A DNA stretch of 64,000 bases, from positions 1,667,480 through 1,731,479 of the forward strand of contig NZ_LMCU01000001.1 of the NCBI RefSeq assembly GCF_001424905.1, read 5' to 3'. Shown here piece after piece: positions 30,747-39,526 of the stretch (position 1 is the first letter of the stretch; each line of letters starts with the position of its first letter). The notes beneath the pieces are model-generated. The model had not been told where the DNA came from, did no database searches, and worked only from the letters and a program-made list of their open reading frames with translations. This stretch comes from Leifsonia sp. Root112D2 (GTDB lineage: Bacteria; Actinomycetota; Actinomycetes; Actinomycetales; Microbacteriaceae). The position numbers and the translations under genes are program-made.

Positions 30747-32249
30747 ATGGATCAGTCGGATCCCTTCGGCTTCATCGGATTGACCTACGACGACGTGATG
30801 CTGCTGCCCGGGCACACCGACGTCATACCCAGCGAGGCGGATACCTCCACCCGACTGACGAAGCGGATCACCGTCGCGTCACCGCTGCTCTCCTCCGCCA
30901 TGGATACCGTGACCGAGGCGCGCATGGCGATTGCCATGGCGCGTAATGGCGGCATCGGCATCCTGCATCGCAATCTCTCCATCGAGGATCAGGCCGCATT
31001 CGTCGACAAGGTCAAGCGCAGCGAATCCGGCATGATCACCAATCCGGTGACCACCACCCCGGATGCGACGGTGGCCGAGGTCGACGCCCTCTGCGGCCAG
31101 TTCCGCGTGAGCGGCCTGCCCGTTGTCGAAGCTGACGGCACTCTCGTCGGCATCATCACCAATCGCGACATGCGTTTCGTCTCGGTGAGCGAGAAATCCA
31201 CGACGCTCGTGCGCGACGTCATGACCCATGCCCCGCTCATCACGGCCGCCGTCGGAATCGATCCGGAGACGGCCGTTTCCATTTTCGCCGAGCACAAGAT
31301 CGAGAAGCTGCCGCTGGTGGATGCCGATGGCAAGCTCACCGGCCTCATCACCGTCAAGGACTTTGACAAGTCTGAGCAGTACCCGAACGCCACGAAAGAC
31401 GACGAGGGGCGGCTGCGCGTCGGGGCCGCCATCGGCTTCTTCGGCGACGCCTGGGAGCGAGCGATGGCGCTGGTCGACGCGGGCGTTGACGTTCTCGTCG
31501 TCGACACGGCCAACGGTGACAGTGCGGGCGTAATAGACATCATCCGTCGACTCAAGGCCGAACCGCGCGCCGCGCACGTAGACATCATCGGGGGCAACGT
31601 CGCTACCCGCGCAGGAGCGCAGGCTCTGATCGACGCGGGCGTTGACGCCGTCAAGGTGGGCGTCGGCCCCGGCTCCATCTGCACGACGCGCGTCGTCGCC
31701 GGCGTGGGCGTTCCGCAGGTGACAGCCGTCTACGAGGCGTCGCTGGCCGCGCGCGAGGCCGGAGTTCCGGTGATCGCCGACGGCGGGCTGCAGTACTCGG
31801 GTGACATCGCGAAGGCGCTCGTCGCCGGTGCCGACTCGGTGATGCTCGGCTCGCTTTTGGCCGGCTGCGACGAGAGCCCGGGTGACCTGGTCTTCGTCAA
31901 CGGCAAGCAGTTCAAGAACTATCGCGGCATGGGTTCGCTCGGTGCCCTGCAGACGCGCGGCAAGAAGACCTCATATTCACGCGACAGGTATTTTCAGGCG
32001 GATGTTCCCAGCGACGAGCAGCTGATCGCCGAGGGCATCGAGGGCCAGGTTCCCTACCGCGGCCCGCTCTCGGCCGTCTCGTACCAGCTCATCGGTGGGC
32101 TGCGCCAGTCGATGTTCTACGTCGGTGCGCGCACGATCTCCGAGCTGAAGGAGCGCGGCAAGTTCGTGCGCATCACGGCTGCCGGGCTCAAGGAGTCGCA
32201 CCCGCACGACATCCAAATGGTTGTAGAGGCGCCGAACTACCGCCGGTAG
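30747..32249 (+). CDS. guaB: IMP dehydrogenase
   Basis: Oxidises IMP to XMP with NAD+, the first committed step to GMP. 500 residues. The (beta/alpha)8 barrel is interrupted at about 95-230 by two CBS domains. The catalytic Cys312 is in VGPGSICTTRVV, and IADGGLQYSGDIAKAL and YRGMGSLGAL are the IMP-phosphate loops. The flap carries EGIEGQVPYRGPL. AAGGGG precedes ATG 30747. guaB3 and guaA, for related or later steps, are also in this window. Confidence 0.97.
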   Translation: MDQSDPFGFIGLTYDDVMLLPGHTDVIPSEADTSTRLTKRITVASPLLSSAMDTVTEARMAIAMARNGGIGILHRNLSIEDQAAFVDKVKRSESGMITNPVTTTPDATVAEVDALCGQFRVSGLPVVEADGTLVGIITNRDMRFVSVSEKSTTLVRDVMTHAPLITAAVGIDPETAVSIFAEHKIEKLPLVDADGKLTGLITVKDFDKSEQYPNATKDDEGRLRVGAAIGFFGDAWERAMALVDAGVDVLVVDTANGDSAGVIDIIRRLKAEPRAAHVDIIGGNVATRAGAQALIDAGVDAVKVGVGPGSICTTRVVAGVGVPQVTAVYEASLAAREAGVPVIADGGLQYSGDIAKALVAGADSVMLGSLLAGCDESPGDLVFVNGKQFKNYRGMGSLGALQTRGKKTSYSRDRYFQADVPSDEQLIAEGIEGQVPYRGPLSAVSYQLIGGLRQSMFYVGARTISELKERGKFVRITAAGLKESHPHDIQMVVEAPNYRR

Positions 32250-32266
32250 GTCTTTCGTGGGTGGTC

Positions 32267-32345
32267 GGGTTCGGGGGCGGCGTGGGCAGTCTCTGCCCAT
32301 AGATGCCCGCCGAACCCGGAGACTGCCCACGCCGCCCCCGAACCC
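32267..32345. terminator. perfect 27-bp hairpin between guaB and the MalY/PatB gene
   Basis: Arms 32267-32293 (GGGTTCGGGGGCGGC..) and 32319-32345 are exact reverse complements with a 25-base loop. Lying between convergent genes, it probably works as a bidirectional terminator; it is far longer than needed for that. Confidence 0.75.
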
Positions 32346-32391
32346 TTGAAGTTGGCCCTACCGGCTTCGTTCGCTGTGATGGAGAGAAAAG

Positions 32392-33549
32392 CTACCCCGC
32401 GGCGGCTAGGCGGGTGACGGCCTCGGTGAGAGTGTCGGGGGAGCAGGCAAAGTTCAGGCGGGCGAAGCCGCGGCCCTGGGTGCCGAAGGTCTGGCCGGAG
32501 TTCAGCGCAACGCGGGCGCGGGACAGCGCACGCACGCTCGGGTCGTTGCCCCAGTCGAGGCCGCGGCAGTCGAGCCAGGCCAGGTAGCTGGCGCGCGGCG
32601 CGCGGTAACGGATGCGTGGCATCCGCTCGTCAAGCAGTGACGCCAGCAGGGCGGCGTTGCTCTCGATAGTCTCGAGCGCCGCATCCAGCCAGGGCTCGCC
32701 CTCGGTGAAGGCGGCCGTCGCGGCGATGCGGCCGAACAGGCTGGTGCGAAAGTGCACCTCCTCGGGCAGGGCGGAAAGCAGCCGCGACATGCGCTGGCTC
32801 GCGGTGACGAACATGGCGCACTTGAGACCGGCGAGATTCCAGGCCTTGCTCGCGCTCGCCGCGGTGATGCCGTGCTCGCGCGCGGCATCCGAAACGCTGA
32901 GGAACGCGGTGAAGTTGGTGGTCGAGTGGGTCAGCGGCGCATGGATCTCATCGGAGATGACCGTGACGTCATAGCGGGTGGCAAGTTCGGCCACTGCCGT
33001 CAGCTGCTCGGCGCTGTGTACGAGGCCCACCGGGTTGTGCGGGCTGCACAACAGGTACGCGCGTGCGCCGGCGGCGAAGGCGGCCTCCAGCCCGTCAAGA
33101 TCGAGTGCCCAGCCCTCGGTCGCTGAGCCCTCAGGCGGGAGCAACGGCACCTCAACGACCCGCCCACCCGCCTCGGCGACGAGATCGGAGAATGGTGCAT
33201 ACACGGGCGGGTTGATGACGACGCCGTCGCCGGAGGCGATCGCGAGCCGCAGCGATTCCACGATGACGACGCTGACATCTGTCGTCGTGGAGACCTGGGC
33301 GGGATCGACGCGCCAGTTCCAGCGCCTCTCGGCGAATGCGGCGAAGGCGTCGGGCAGCGTGCTGCCGACCCCCGCATACCCGGTGTCGGAGCGACGGATG
33401 GCCGCGGTCAGCGCCTCGGCGATCGGTTCGGCAAGCGCAAAGTCCATCTCGGCGACGAACAGCGGCAGCACATCCGCCGAATACTCGCGCCACTTCTCGC
33501 TCGTGCGCGTGCGCAGTTCCTTAAGCGTGGGAACGGTCAGCTTGTGCAT
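32392..33549 (-). CDS. MalY/PatB-type PLP aminotransferase (C-S lyase)
   Basis: A fold-type I PLP enzyme, 385 residues from ATG 33549. The start MHKLTVPTLKELRTR followed by KWREYSADVLPLFVAEMDF is typical of MalY/PatB cystathionine beta-lyase-like enzymes. LCSPHNPVG is the PLP loop, VISDEIHAPLTH has the Asp that contacts the ring nitrogen, and ASASKAWNLAGLK bears the Schiff-base Lys. It probably cleaves C-S bonds in cystathionine or related amino acids; substrate is not decided by sequence. A GTG at 33567 would add six residues. It is an isolated reverse gene between guaB and guaB3. Confidence 0.9.
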   Translation of the reverse strand: MHKLTVPTLKELRTRTSEKWREYSADVLPLFVAEMDFALAEPIAEALTAAIRRSDTGYAGVGSTLPDAFAAFAERRWNWRVDPAQVSTTTDVSVVIVESLRLAIASGDGVVINPPVYAPFSDLVAEAGGRVVEVPLLPPEGSATEGWALDLDGLEAAFAAGARAYLLCSPHNPVGLVHSAEQLTAVAELATRYDVTVISDEIHAPLTHSTTNFTAFLSVSDAAREHGITAASASKAWNLAGLKCAMFVTASQRMSRLLSALPEEVHFRTSLFGRIAATAAFTEGEPWLDAALETIESNAALLASLLDERMPRIRYRAPRASYLAWLDCRGLDWGNDPSVRALSRARVALNSGQTFGTQGRGFARLNFACSPDTLTEAVTRLAAAG

Positions 33550-33622
33550 CGCTCCAGCATGCCGCACAGCGCCGACGCCGTCGAGTGGATCACCCGACCG
33601 GCGGGCCGTCGGTGCTGCCGCC

Positions 33623-33634
33623 TAGACTGGGCAG
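33623..33634 (+). promoter_or_regulatory. -10 element of a probable leaderless guaB3 transcript
   Basis: TAGACT (33623-33628), six bases, then GTG 33635. No ribosome-binding site fits. Confidence 0.5.
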
Positions 33635-34759
33635 GTGAGCATGGAAATCGAGATCGGCCGCGCCAAGCGCGCCCGCCGCGTGTACGCCTTTGACGATGTA
33701 GCCGTTGTGCCGAGCCGGCGAACGCGCAACCCCGAGGATGTCTCGGTGTCGTGGTCGATCGACGCGTACCAGTTCGAAATCCCGTTTCTGGCGGCGCCCA
33801 TGGACTCCGTGGTGAGCCCGCAGACGGCCATCATGATGGGGCAGCTCGGCGGCGTGGGCGTACTCGACCTCGAGGGCCTCTGGACCCGCTACGAAGACCC
33901 CGAGCCGCTGCTCGCCGAAATTCAGAGCCTGCCCGCCGAGAAGGCGACGACCCGGATGCAGCAGATCTACTCCGAGCCGATCAAGCCCGAGCTGGTGACC
34001 GCGCGCCTCTCCGAGATTCGCGAAGGCGGCGTCACGGTTGCCGGTGCTCTTTCACCGCAGCGCACCCAGGAACTTTACGAGACGGTGGTCGCCGCGGGCG
34101 TCGACCTGTTCGTCATCCGAGGCACGACGGTCTCAGCCGAGCACGTCTCCAAGGAGCAGGAGCCGCTCAATCTCAAGAAGTTCATCTATGAGCTCGACGT
34201 TCCCGTGATCGTCGGCGGCGCCGCCACCTACACGGCCGCGTTGCACCTCATGCGCACGGGAGCCGCGGGCGTTCTGGTCGGTTTCGGCGGGGGAGCCGCG
34301 TCGACCACCCGAGCGACCCTCGGCATCCACGCCCCCATGGCCACCGCTGTGGCGGACGTCGCCGGCGCACGCCGCGACTACATGGACGAGTCGGGCGGGC
34401 GCTACGTTCACGTCATCGCCGACGGCGGCCTGGGCACCTCGGGCGACATCGTCAAGGCCATCGCCTGCGGTGCGGATGCCGTCATGCTCGGCACCGCGCT
34501 GGCTCGCTCGACGGATGCACCCGGCGGCGGTTGGCACTGGGGAACCGAGGCCTATCACGGCCAGCTGCCCCGCGGAAAGCGGGTTCAGGTGGGCCAGGTC
34601 GCCTCGCTCGAGGGCGTGCTGTACGGGCCGGCGTCCGTCCCCGATGGCACCGCCAATCTGGTCGGGGCGCTGCGCCGTTCGATGGCCACGACGGGATACT
34701 CCGATTTGAAGGAATTCCAGAGGGTTGAGGTAGTGGTCGCTCCCTACCAGGTGAGCTAG
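33635..34759 (+). CDS. guaB3: GuaB3 family IMP dehydrogenase-related protein
   Basis: A 374-residue IMPDH/GMPR-fold barrel without CBS domains, the third GuaB paralogue found in actinobacteria and cyanobacteria. The start YAFDDVAVVPSRRTRNPEDVSVSW is diagnostic. In the loop where IMPDH has its catalytic Cys, this protein reads GFGGGAASTTRATLG, with no Cys. The phosphate loop VIADGGLGTSGDIVKAIACGADAV is intact. Some GuaB3 proteins are reported to have IMPDH activity; the activity of this one is not shown by sequence. GTG 33635 is chosen for leaderless spacing; ATG 33641 is two codons later. Confidence 0.92.
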   Translation: MSMEIEIGRAKRARRVYAFDDVAVVPSRRTRNPEDVSVSWSIDAYQFEIPFLAAPMDSVVSPQTAIMMGQLGGVGVLDLEGLWTRYEDPEPLLAEIQSLPAEKATTRMQQIYSEPIKPELVTARLSEIREGGVTVAGALSPQRTQELYETVVAAGVDLFVIRGTTVSAEHVSKEQEPLNLKKFIYELDVPVIVGGAATYTAALHLMRTGAAGVLVGFGGGAASTTRATLGIHAPMATAVADVAGARRDYMDESGGRYVHVIADGGLGTSGDIVKAIACGADAVMLGTALARSTDAPGGGWHWGTEAYHGQLPRGKRVQVGQVASLEGVLYGPASVPDGTANLVGALRRSMATTGYSDLKEFQRVEVVVAPYQVS

Positions 34760-34845
34760 GGTCGAAACAGACGGCCCCGGAGGCTCGCGCGCAGGGGCTC
34801 GAGCTTACGGCGGTGCTCGCCTCCCCGCCGCGTGGGAGTGTACTG

Positions 34846-36576
34846 ATGGTCAAGCAGCCTGAACCTGTCTCATACCCGTCGAAGCTCGGTCCGGCCGAAC
34901 GTACCAAAGCCATCGCCGCGCTGAAGGGCGCGGAGCTCGACATCCTCGTTGTTGGCGGAGGAATCGTGGGCACCGGCAGCGCCGTGGATGCCGTCACTCG
35001 CGGCCTCAATGTCGGCCTCGTCGAGGCGCGGGACTTCGCCTCCGGCACGTCGAGCCGGTCCTCGAAACTGGTGCACGGAGGCATCCGGTACCTGGAGCAG
35101 CTGGACTTTCGGCTGGTGCGCGAGGCCCTGATCGAGCGCGGACTGCTGCTGCAGCGCATCGCGCCACACCTCGTAAAGCCGGTTCGTTTTCTGTATCCGC
35201 TGAAGCGCCACGTGGTCGAGCGGGCCTACATCGGGGCAGGCATGCTGCTGTACGACATTTTCTCCTACACGGGCGGCCGACCACCCGGGGTGCCGCACCA
35301 CCGCCACCTGTCGAAGCGCCAGGTGCAGCGGCTCATTCCGAGCCTCGCGAACGACGCGTTCATCGGCGGCATCACGTACTACGACGCGCAGGTGGATGAC
35401 GCCCGTTACGTGGCGAATCTGGCCCGCACGGCGGCACACTACGGTGCACACGTCGCCAACCGTGTGCGCGTCGAAGGCTTTCTCAAGGTGGGGGAGCGCG
35501 TCGTCGGGGTCGAGGCCCGCGATCTGCTCACCGATGAGTTGTTCGAGATTCATGCGAAGCAGGTGGTGAACGCCACCGGCGTGTGGACCGACGACACGCA
35601 GTCGATGGTGGGCGAGCGCGGCCAGTTCAAGGTGAGGGCTTCGAAGGGCATCCACCTGGTGGTGCCCCGCGATCGCTTCCAGTCGAAGTCGGGGCTGCTG
35701 CTGCGCACCGAGAAGAGCGTGCTGTTCGTCATTCCGTGGGGCAGGCACTGGCTCATCGGCACGACGGATACGGACTGGCACCTCGACAAGGCGCACCCCG
35801 CGGCGACGGCCGCAGACATCGACTACCTGCTCGAACATGTGAACTCGGTGCTCGGGGTTCCGCTCACGCGCGAGGACGTCGAGGGCGTCTATGCGGGTCT
35901 GCGCCCCCTGCTGGCGGGTGAGTCCGATCAGACCTCCAAGCTGTCGCGGGAACACCTCGTGGCGCATTCGGTGCCGGGGCTGGTCGTGATTGCCGGCGGC
36001 AAGTGGACCACATATCGCGTGATGGCGAAGGATGCCATTGACGCCGCCGCCGACGCGCTCGACGGCAAGGTCGCGGCCTCGACGACCCAGGACATCGCGC
36101 TGGTCGGGGCCGAGGGGTATCAGGCCGCATGGAACAAACGGGGGCGGATCGCGGCGCGCAGCGGGCTGCATCCGGCGCGTGTCGAGCACCTGCTGAACCG
36201 CTACGGAACGCTCACGGAAGACCTGCTCGAACTGATTCGCCGCAGGCCCGAACTGGGCGAGCCGCTGCCCGGCGCCGACGACTATCTGGGCGCGGAGGTC
36301 GTGTATGCGGCGTCGCACGAGGGCGCCATTCATCTGGACGACGTGCTCGCCCGGCGTACCCGTATCTCGATCGAGGCGTGGGATCGCGGTGTGTCCGCCG
36401 CCCCGGTCGCGGCTGCGCTGATGGCGGATGTTCTGGGCTGGGACGCGGACCGGCAAGACCGCGAGGTGGCCTTCTACCTCGAGCGGGTAGCGGCCGAGCG
36501 CGCCAGCCAACAGCAGCCCGACGACGAGTCGGCCGAGCGCATCCGCCTGAGCGCCCCCGACATCGCGAACGCGTAG
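34846..36576 (+). CDS. glpD: glycerol-3-phosphate dehydrogenase (FAD)
   Basis: Membrane-associated flavoprotein oxidising glycerol-3-phosphate to DHAP and feeding electrons to menaquinone. ATG 34846 has GGAG nine bases upstream and gives 576 residues; GTG 34813 is weaker. The Rossmann motif DILVVGGGIVGTGSAVDAV is at about residues 28-46. GTSSRSSKLVHGGIRYLEQ and the substrate region GIHLVVPRD, FVIPWGRHWLIGTTDTDWHL are conserved, and the GGKWTTYRVMAKDAID block binds FAD. A C-terminal DAO_C domain is present. No glpK or glpF is nearby. Confidence 0.96.
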   Translation: MVKQPEPVSYPSKLGPAERTKAIAALKGAELDILVVGGGIVGTGSAVDAVTRGLNVGLVEARDFASGTSSRSSKLVHGGIRYLEQLDFRLVREALIERGLLLQRIAPHLVKPVRFLYPLKRHVVERAYIGAGMLLYDIFSYTGGRPPGVPHHRHLSKRQVQRLIPSLANDAFIGGITYYDAQVDDARYVANLARTAAHYGAHVANRVRVEGFLKVGERVVGVEARDLLTDELFEIHAKQVVNATGVWTDDTQSMVGERGQFKVRASKGIHLVVPRDRFQSKSGLLLRTEKSVLFVIPWGRHWLIGTTDTDWHLDKAHPAATAADIDYLLEHVNSVLGVPLTREDVEGVYAGLRPLLAGESDQTSKLSREHLVAHSVPGLVVIAGGKWTTYRVMAKDAIDAAADALDGKVAASTTQDIALVGAEGYQAAWNKRGRIAARSGLHPARVEHLLNRYGTLTEDLLELIRRRPELGEPLPGADDYLGAEVVYAASHEGAIHLDDVLARRTRISIEAWDRGVSAAPVAAALMADVLGWDADRQDREVAFYLERVAAERASQQQPDDESAERIRLSAPDIANA

Positions 36577-36615
36577 CGCCTGCGCCCGCCGCGGGACCCG
36601 GCACAGGACCACCCG

Positions 36616-36645
36616 CGCCCGCCCGGCGGTGGGTGCGGGCGGGCG
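36616..36645 (+). terminator. hairpin after glpD
   Basis: 10-bp stem CGCCCGCCCG/CGGGCGGGCG with a 10-base loop and no U-tract, 40 bases after the glpD stop. Confidence 0.5.
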
Positions 36646-36717
36646 GAGCCCGAGGCAGGCCGGGGCAGTGCTCAGATAGGATTAAGGCACTACCTAAAAA
36701 CCTCAGGAGACACCACC

Positions 36718-37275
36718 ATGGTCGACGTTCGACGGGTCAAGCTTCCCGGGGTCGGAGTGCTGCATACCTTCGTGACGGATGATGGCGGCAAGGTCGGCGT
36801 CATAGCCCACCGCTCCGGCCACAGCGACCTCATCACCTTTTCAGACGACGCCGACGGCGCGGATGTCACGAAGGTCTCCCTGAGGCTGAGCGAAGACGAG
36901 GCGCACACGCTTGCCGAACTGCTCGGCGGCACCCAGATCACCGAATCGCTGACGGCTCTCGATCAGATTCCCGGGCTCTCCATCGACTGGTTCACGGTGG
37001 ACTATGACGACCACATCGCCGGGCAGACGCTTGGTCGCCCCGGCGACCGCGGCCTGGTGGGTCTCACCGTCGTCGCCGTTGTGCGCGGGGACTCCGCGAA
37101 CCCCGCACCCTCGCCCGACTTCAAGGTCTTTCCCGGAGACACCCTGGTCGTCGCCGGTTCCCCTGAGAAGGTCGCCAAGGCTTTCGTCTTCTTCCGCTCC
37201 GGTGAGCTGCCCACGGCAACCACCTCCATCACCGCAACCGCAACGACCTCGTCCGACTCCCCGCCCGGGGTCTGA
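36718..37275 (+). CDS. K+/H+ antiporter regulatory subunit (KhtT-like, RCK_C domain)
   Basis: A 185-residue soluble protein. The N-terminal half (MVDVRRVKLPGVGVLHTF, EAHTLAELLGG) matches KhtT-type subunits. A TrkA-C/RCK_C domain follows at about 95-165 (GQTLGRPGDRGLVGLTVVAVVRG, FKVFPGDTLVVAGSPEKV), which binds nucleotides such as c-di-AMP in KhtT. The Thr/Ser-rich C-terminus is disordered. CAGGAG precedes the ATG and TAGGAT at 36677 may be its -10. It ends two bases before the start of the antiporter gene, so the pair is an operon. Confidence 0.88.
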   Translation: MVDVRRVKLPGVGVLHTFVTDDGGKVGVIAHRSGHSDLITFSDDADGADVTKVSLRLSEDEAHTLAELLGGTQITESLTALDQIPGLSIDWFTVDYDDHIAGQTLGRPGDRGLVGLTVVAVVRGDSANPAPSPDFKVFPGDTLVVAGSPEKVAKAFVFFRSGELPTATTSITATATTSSDSPPGV

Positions 37276-37277
37276 GC

Positions 37278-38678
37278 ATGCACCTCGGCGAAGACCTCAT
37301 TGTTCTCGGCATCCTGCTGGTCGTCGCGTATGTATTGGGGCGCCTCGGTAAGCTGATCGGCCTTCCCGCCATTCCGATCTACATGCTCGTCGGCGTGCTT
37401 GCCAGCCCGCACACGGGGTGGTTCCCGCTCAACTTCGATTCGAACTACATCGAGCTCATCGCCATTTTCGGGCTGATTCTGCTGCTGTTCAGTCTCGGCC
37501 TCGAGTTCGATCAAGACGAGTTCTTCGGCAGCGCGGGCAAGCTGCTCATCTCAGGCGGCCTCTACATCGTGCTCAACATCGGTGTCGGCTTCGCCTTCGG
37601 CATGATGACGGGCTGGGGTACCCGCGAGGCGCTCGTGATAGCCGGCATGACGGGCACGTCCTCCAGCGCCATCATCACCAAGCTCCTCATCGAGCTGCGG
37701 CGCCTGCCCAACCGCGAGACCCCCATGATTCTGGGCGTGACCGTGGTGGGCGACATCTTCATCGCGATCTACCTCGCCATCGTCTCTGTCGTGCTCAGCG
37801 GTAAGACCCAGATCTGGCCCATCGTCTTGCAGCTCTCCATCGCCTTCCTGTTCCTCATTGTCATGTTCACCATCGCCCGCTGGGGCGGCAGGGTCGTCTC
37901 CCGGCTGGTGCGCACCAAAGATGACGAGCTCTTCACGATTCTCTTCTTCGGTCTCGCCGTTCTGTTCGCCGGTATCGGCGAGCTCATCGGGGTGACGGAT
38001 GCGATCGGCGCGTTCCTGATCGGCCTCGTGTTGGGAGCAAGCAGGTACCGCAACCGCATCGAGCGGGTTGCCGTGCCGCTGCGCGACGTCTTTGCCGCCT
38101 TCTTCTTCCTCAACTTCGGGCTCTCGTTGAACGTCGCGGAGTTTCCCCAGGTGATTCTGGTCGTGGTTCTCGCGGTTCTGATGACGTTCGTGCTCAACAT
38201 CGTCTCGGGGCTGCTGATAGCCCGGTTGCACGGCTTCGGAGTGGCCGAGGGGGTCAACGCGACGGCCATTCTCATCAACCGCGGTGAGTTCACGCTGATT
38301 TTGGCGACGCTCTCGCTCGCTGCCGGCCTCGACTCGCGGCTGGCACCGTTCGCCGGGCTCTACGTGCTGGTCATGGCCGTGCTCGGCCCCTTGTTTGCAG
38401 CGAATTCCGAGCGAATAGGTGCTGTACTGGTGCGCGGAAGGCAGGCAAAGGTGCCCACGAACCGCAACCCGATGCTCGATGAGGAGATCGCCCTGGTCGA
38501 GGCTGCAACTTCCGGTAAAGACCTGGAGACGGATCTCGGCACCAGGCAGGCCGTCGATCGGGTGATCGAGCAGGCGATGCGGCAGGCCGATCCTGGCAAC
38601 AGGGCAGACCCGGGCCGCAGGGCTGAGCGAGGCGATCGTGCCGAGCGACCGAGCACAACGAACAGGAACGACGATTAG
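37278..38678 (+). CDS. monovalent cation:proton antiporter, CPA2 family (KhtU-like)
   Basis: A 466-residue membrane protein with about 12 spans in residues 1-385. LVVAYVLGRLGKLIGLPAI, LLFSLGLEFDQDEF and GMTGTSSSAIITKLLIE are CPA2 (KefB/KhtU) blocks; LINRGEFTLILATLSLAAG is also typical. The C-terminal ~80 residues are soluble and end in an Asp/Arg-rich repeat (DPGNRADPGRRAERGDRAER). With the KhtT-like subunit it should export K+ or other monovalent cations in exchange for H+. Its stop codon is inside ATTAGC, a possible AUU start of the next gene. Confidence 0.9.
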   Translation: MHLGEDLIVLGILLVVAYVLGRLGKLIGLPAIPIYMLVGVLASPHTGWFPLNFDSNYIELIAIFGLILLLFSLGLEFDQDEFFGSAGKLLISGGLYIVLNIGVGFAFGMMTGWGTREALVIAGMTGTSSSAIITKLLIELRRLPNRETPMILGVTVVGDIFIAIYLAIVSVVLSGKTQIWPIVLQLSIAFLFLIVMFTIARWGGRVVSRLVRTKDDELFTILFFGLAVLFAGIGELIGVTDAIGAFLIGLVLGASRYRNRIERVAVPLRDVFAAFFFLNFGLSLNVAEFPQVILVVVLAVLMTFVLNIVSGLLIARLHGFGVAEGVNATAILINRGEFTLILATLSLAAGLDSRLAPFAGLYVLVMAVLGPLFAANSERIGAVLVRGRQAKVPTNRNPMLDEEIALVEAATSGKDLETDLGTRQAVDRVIEQAMRQADPGNRADPGRRAERGDRAERPSTTNRNDD

Positions 38679-39522
38679 CGAGACACTGACCCCCGAGACC
38701 TCGCTGCTGCGCATGATGGTGCGCCCCCGCTGGATCGGCGCCCTCGTTCTCGCCATGGCGGTCGCGGCCGGTTTCGCCTGGCTCGGCCAGTGGCAACTCG
38801 GGCGCGCCATTGACTCCGGCACCGAGGTCGTCTCCCCGACCGAGCACCTGGCCGAGTTGAGCAGCATCGCGAAACCGGGAGGACCCATCCGCGATGCCGT
38901 GACGGGCCAGCGTGTCACGGTGAGTGGCACGTTCAACCCGAACGACTATCACCTCATCGAAGACCGACTCAATCGCGGCAGATCCGGTTACTGGGTGGCG
39001 GCGCACTTCACCCTGAGCACACCGGATGCCTCCGGCCGGCCCGTCGCCCTCGCCGTCGCCCGCGGGTGGGCGCCCAGCAAGGCCGCGGCAGAGGCCGCCG
39101 TCACACGGCTCGAGTCCGAGCCGGCGACCACCGTGACGCTCACCGGTCGCCTCCTGCCGACGGAGGCACCCGTGGTGCCCGACCCGAAGGCCGACCCGCT
39201 GACGATGACCATGATGTCGGCCGCGCAGCTCTACAACCTGTGGTCGGATGTCGATGGCACCGACGTGTACGACGCCTACCTCGTCGATCACGAACCCGTG
39301 CCCGGTCTGGATGCGATCTACTCGCCGCCGCCCATCCAGCAGGTCACGCTGAACTGGCTGAACATCTTCTACGCCGTGGAATGGGCCGTGTTCGCCGGCT
39401 TCGCGCTGTACTTCTGGTATCGCCTCGTGAAGGACGCGAAGGAACGCGAGGATGAGGACCGAGCGGAGACACTCGCATCCGGTGACATCGGCGAGGGTGA
39501 CATCGGCGAGAACGTAGACTGA
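38638..39522 (+). CDS. SURF1 family cytochrome c oxidase assembly protein
   Basis: SURF1 helps insert heme a into aa3-type oxidase. Two membrane helices bracket an extracytoplasmic domain: WIGALVLAMAVAAGFAWLGQ near the start (with the GxWQLxR-type motif LGQWQLGRAID) and FYAVEWAVFAGFALYFWYRLV near the end. YWVAAHFTL, VARGWAP and LNWLNIFYAVEWAVF are family features. The start is uncertain: GTG 38638 overlaps the antiporter gene by 41 bases, while ATT 38674, in the same frame and overlapping its stop (ATTAG), follows AGGAA by five bases and gives a shorter start before SETLTPETS. Confidence 0.88.
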   Translation: MPSDRAQRTGTTISETLTPETSLLRMMVRPRWIGALVLAMAVAAGFAWLGQWQLGRAIDSGTEVVSPTEHLAELSSIAKPGGPIRDAVTGQRVTVSGTFNPNDYHLIEDRLNRGRSGYWVAAHFTLSTPDASGRPVALAVARGWAPSKAAAEAAVTRLESEPATTVTLTGRLLPTEAPVVPDPKADPLTMTMMSAAQLYNLWSDVDGTDVYDAYLVDHEPVPGLDAIYSPPPIQQVTLNWLNIFYAVEWAVFAGFALYFWYRLVKDAKEREDEDRAETLASGDIGEGDIGENVD

Positions 39523-39526
39523 AACC

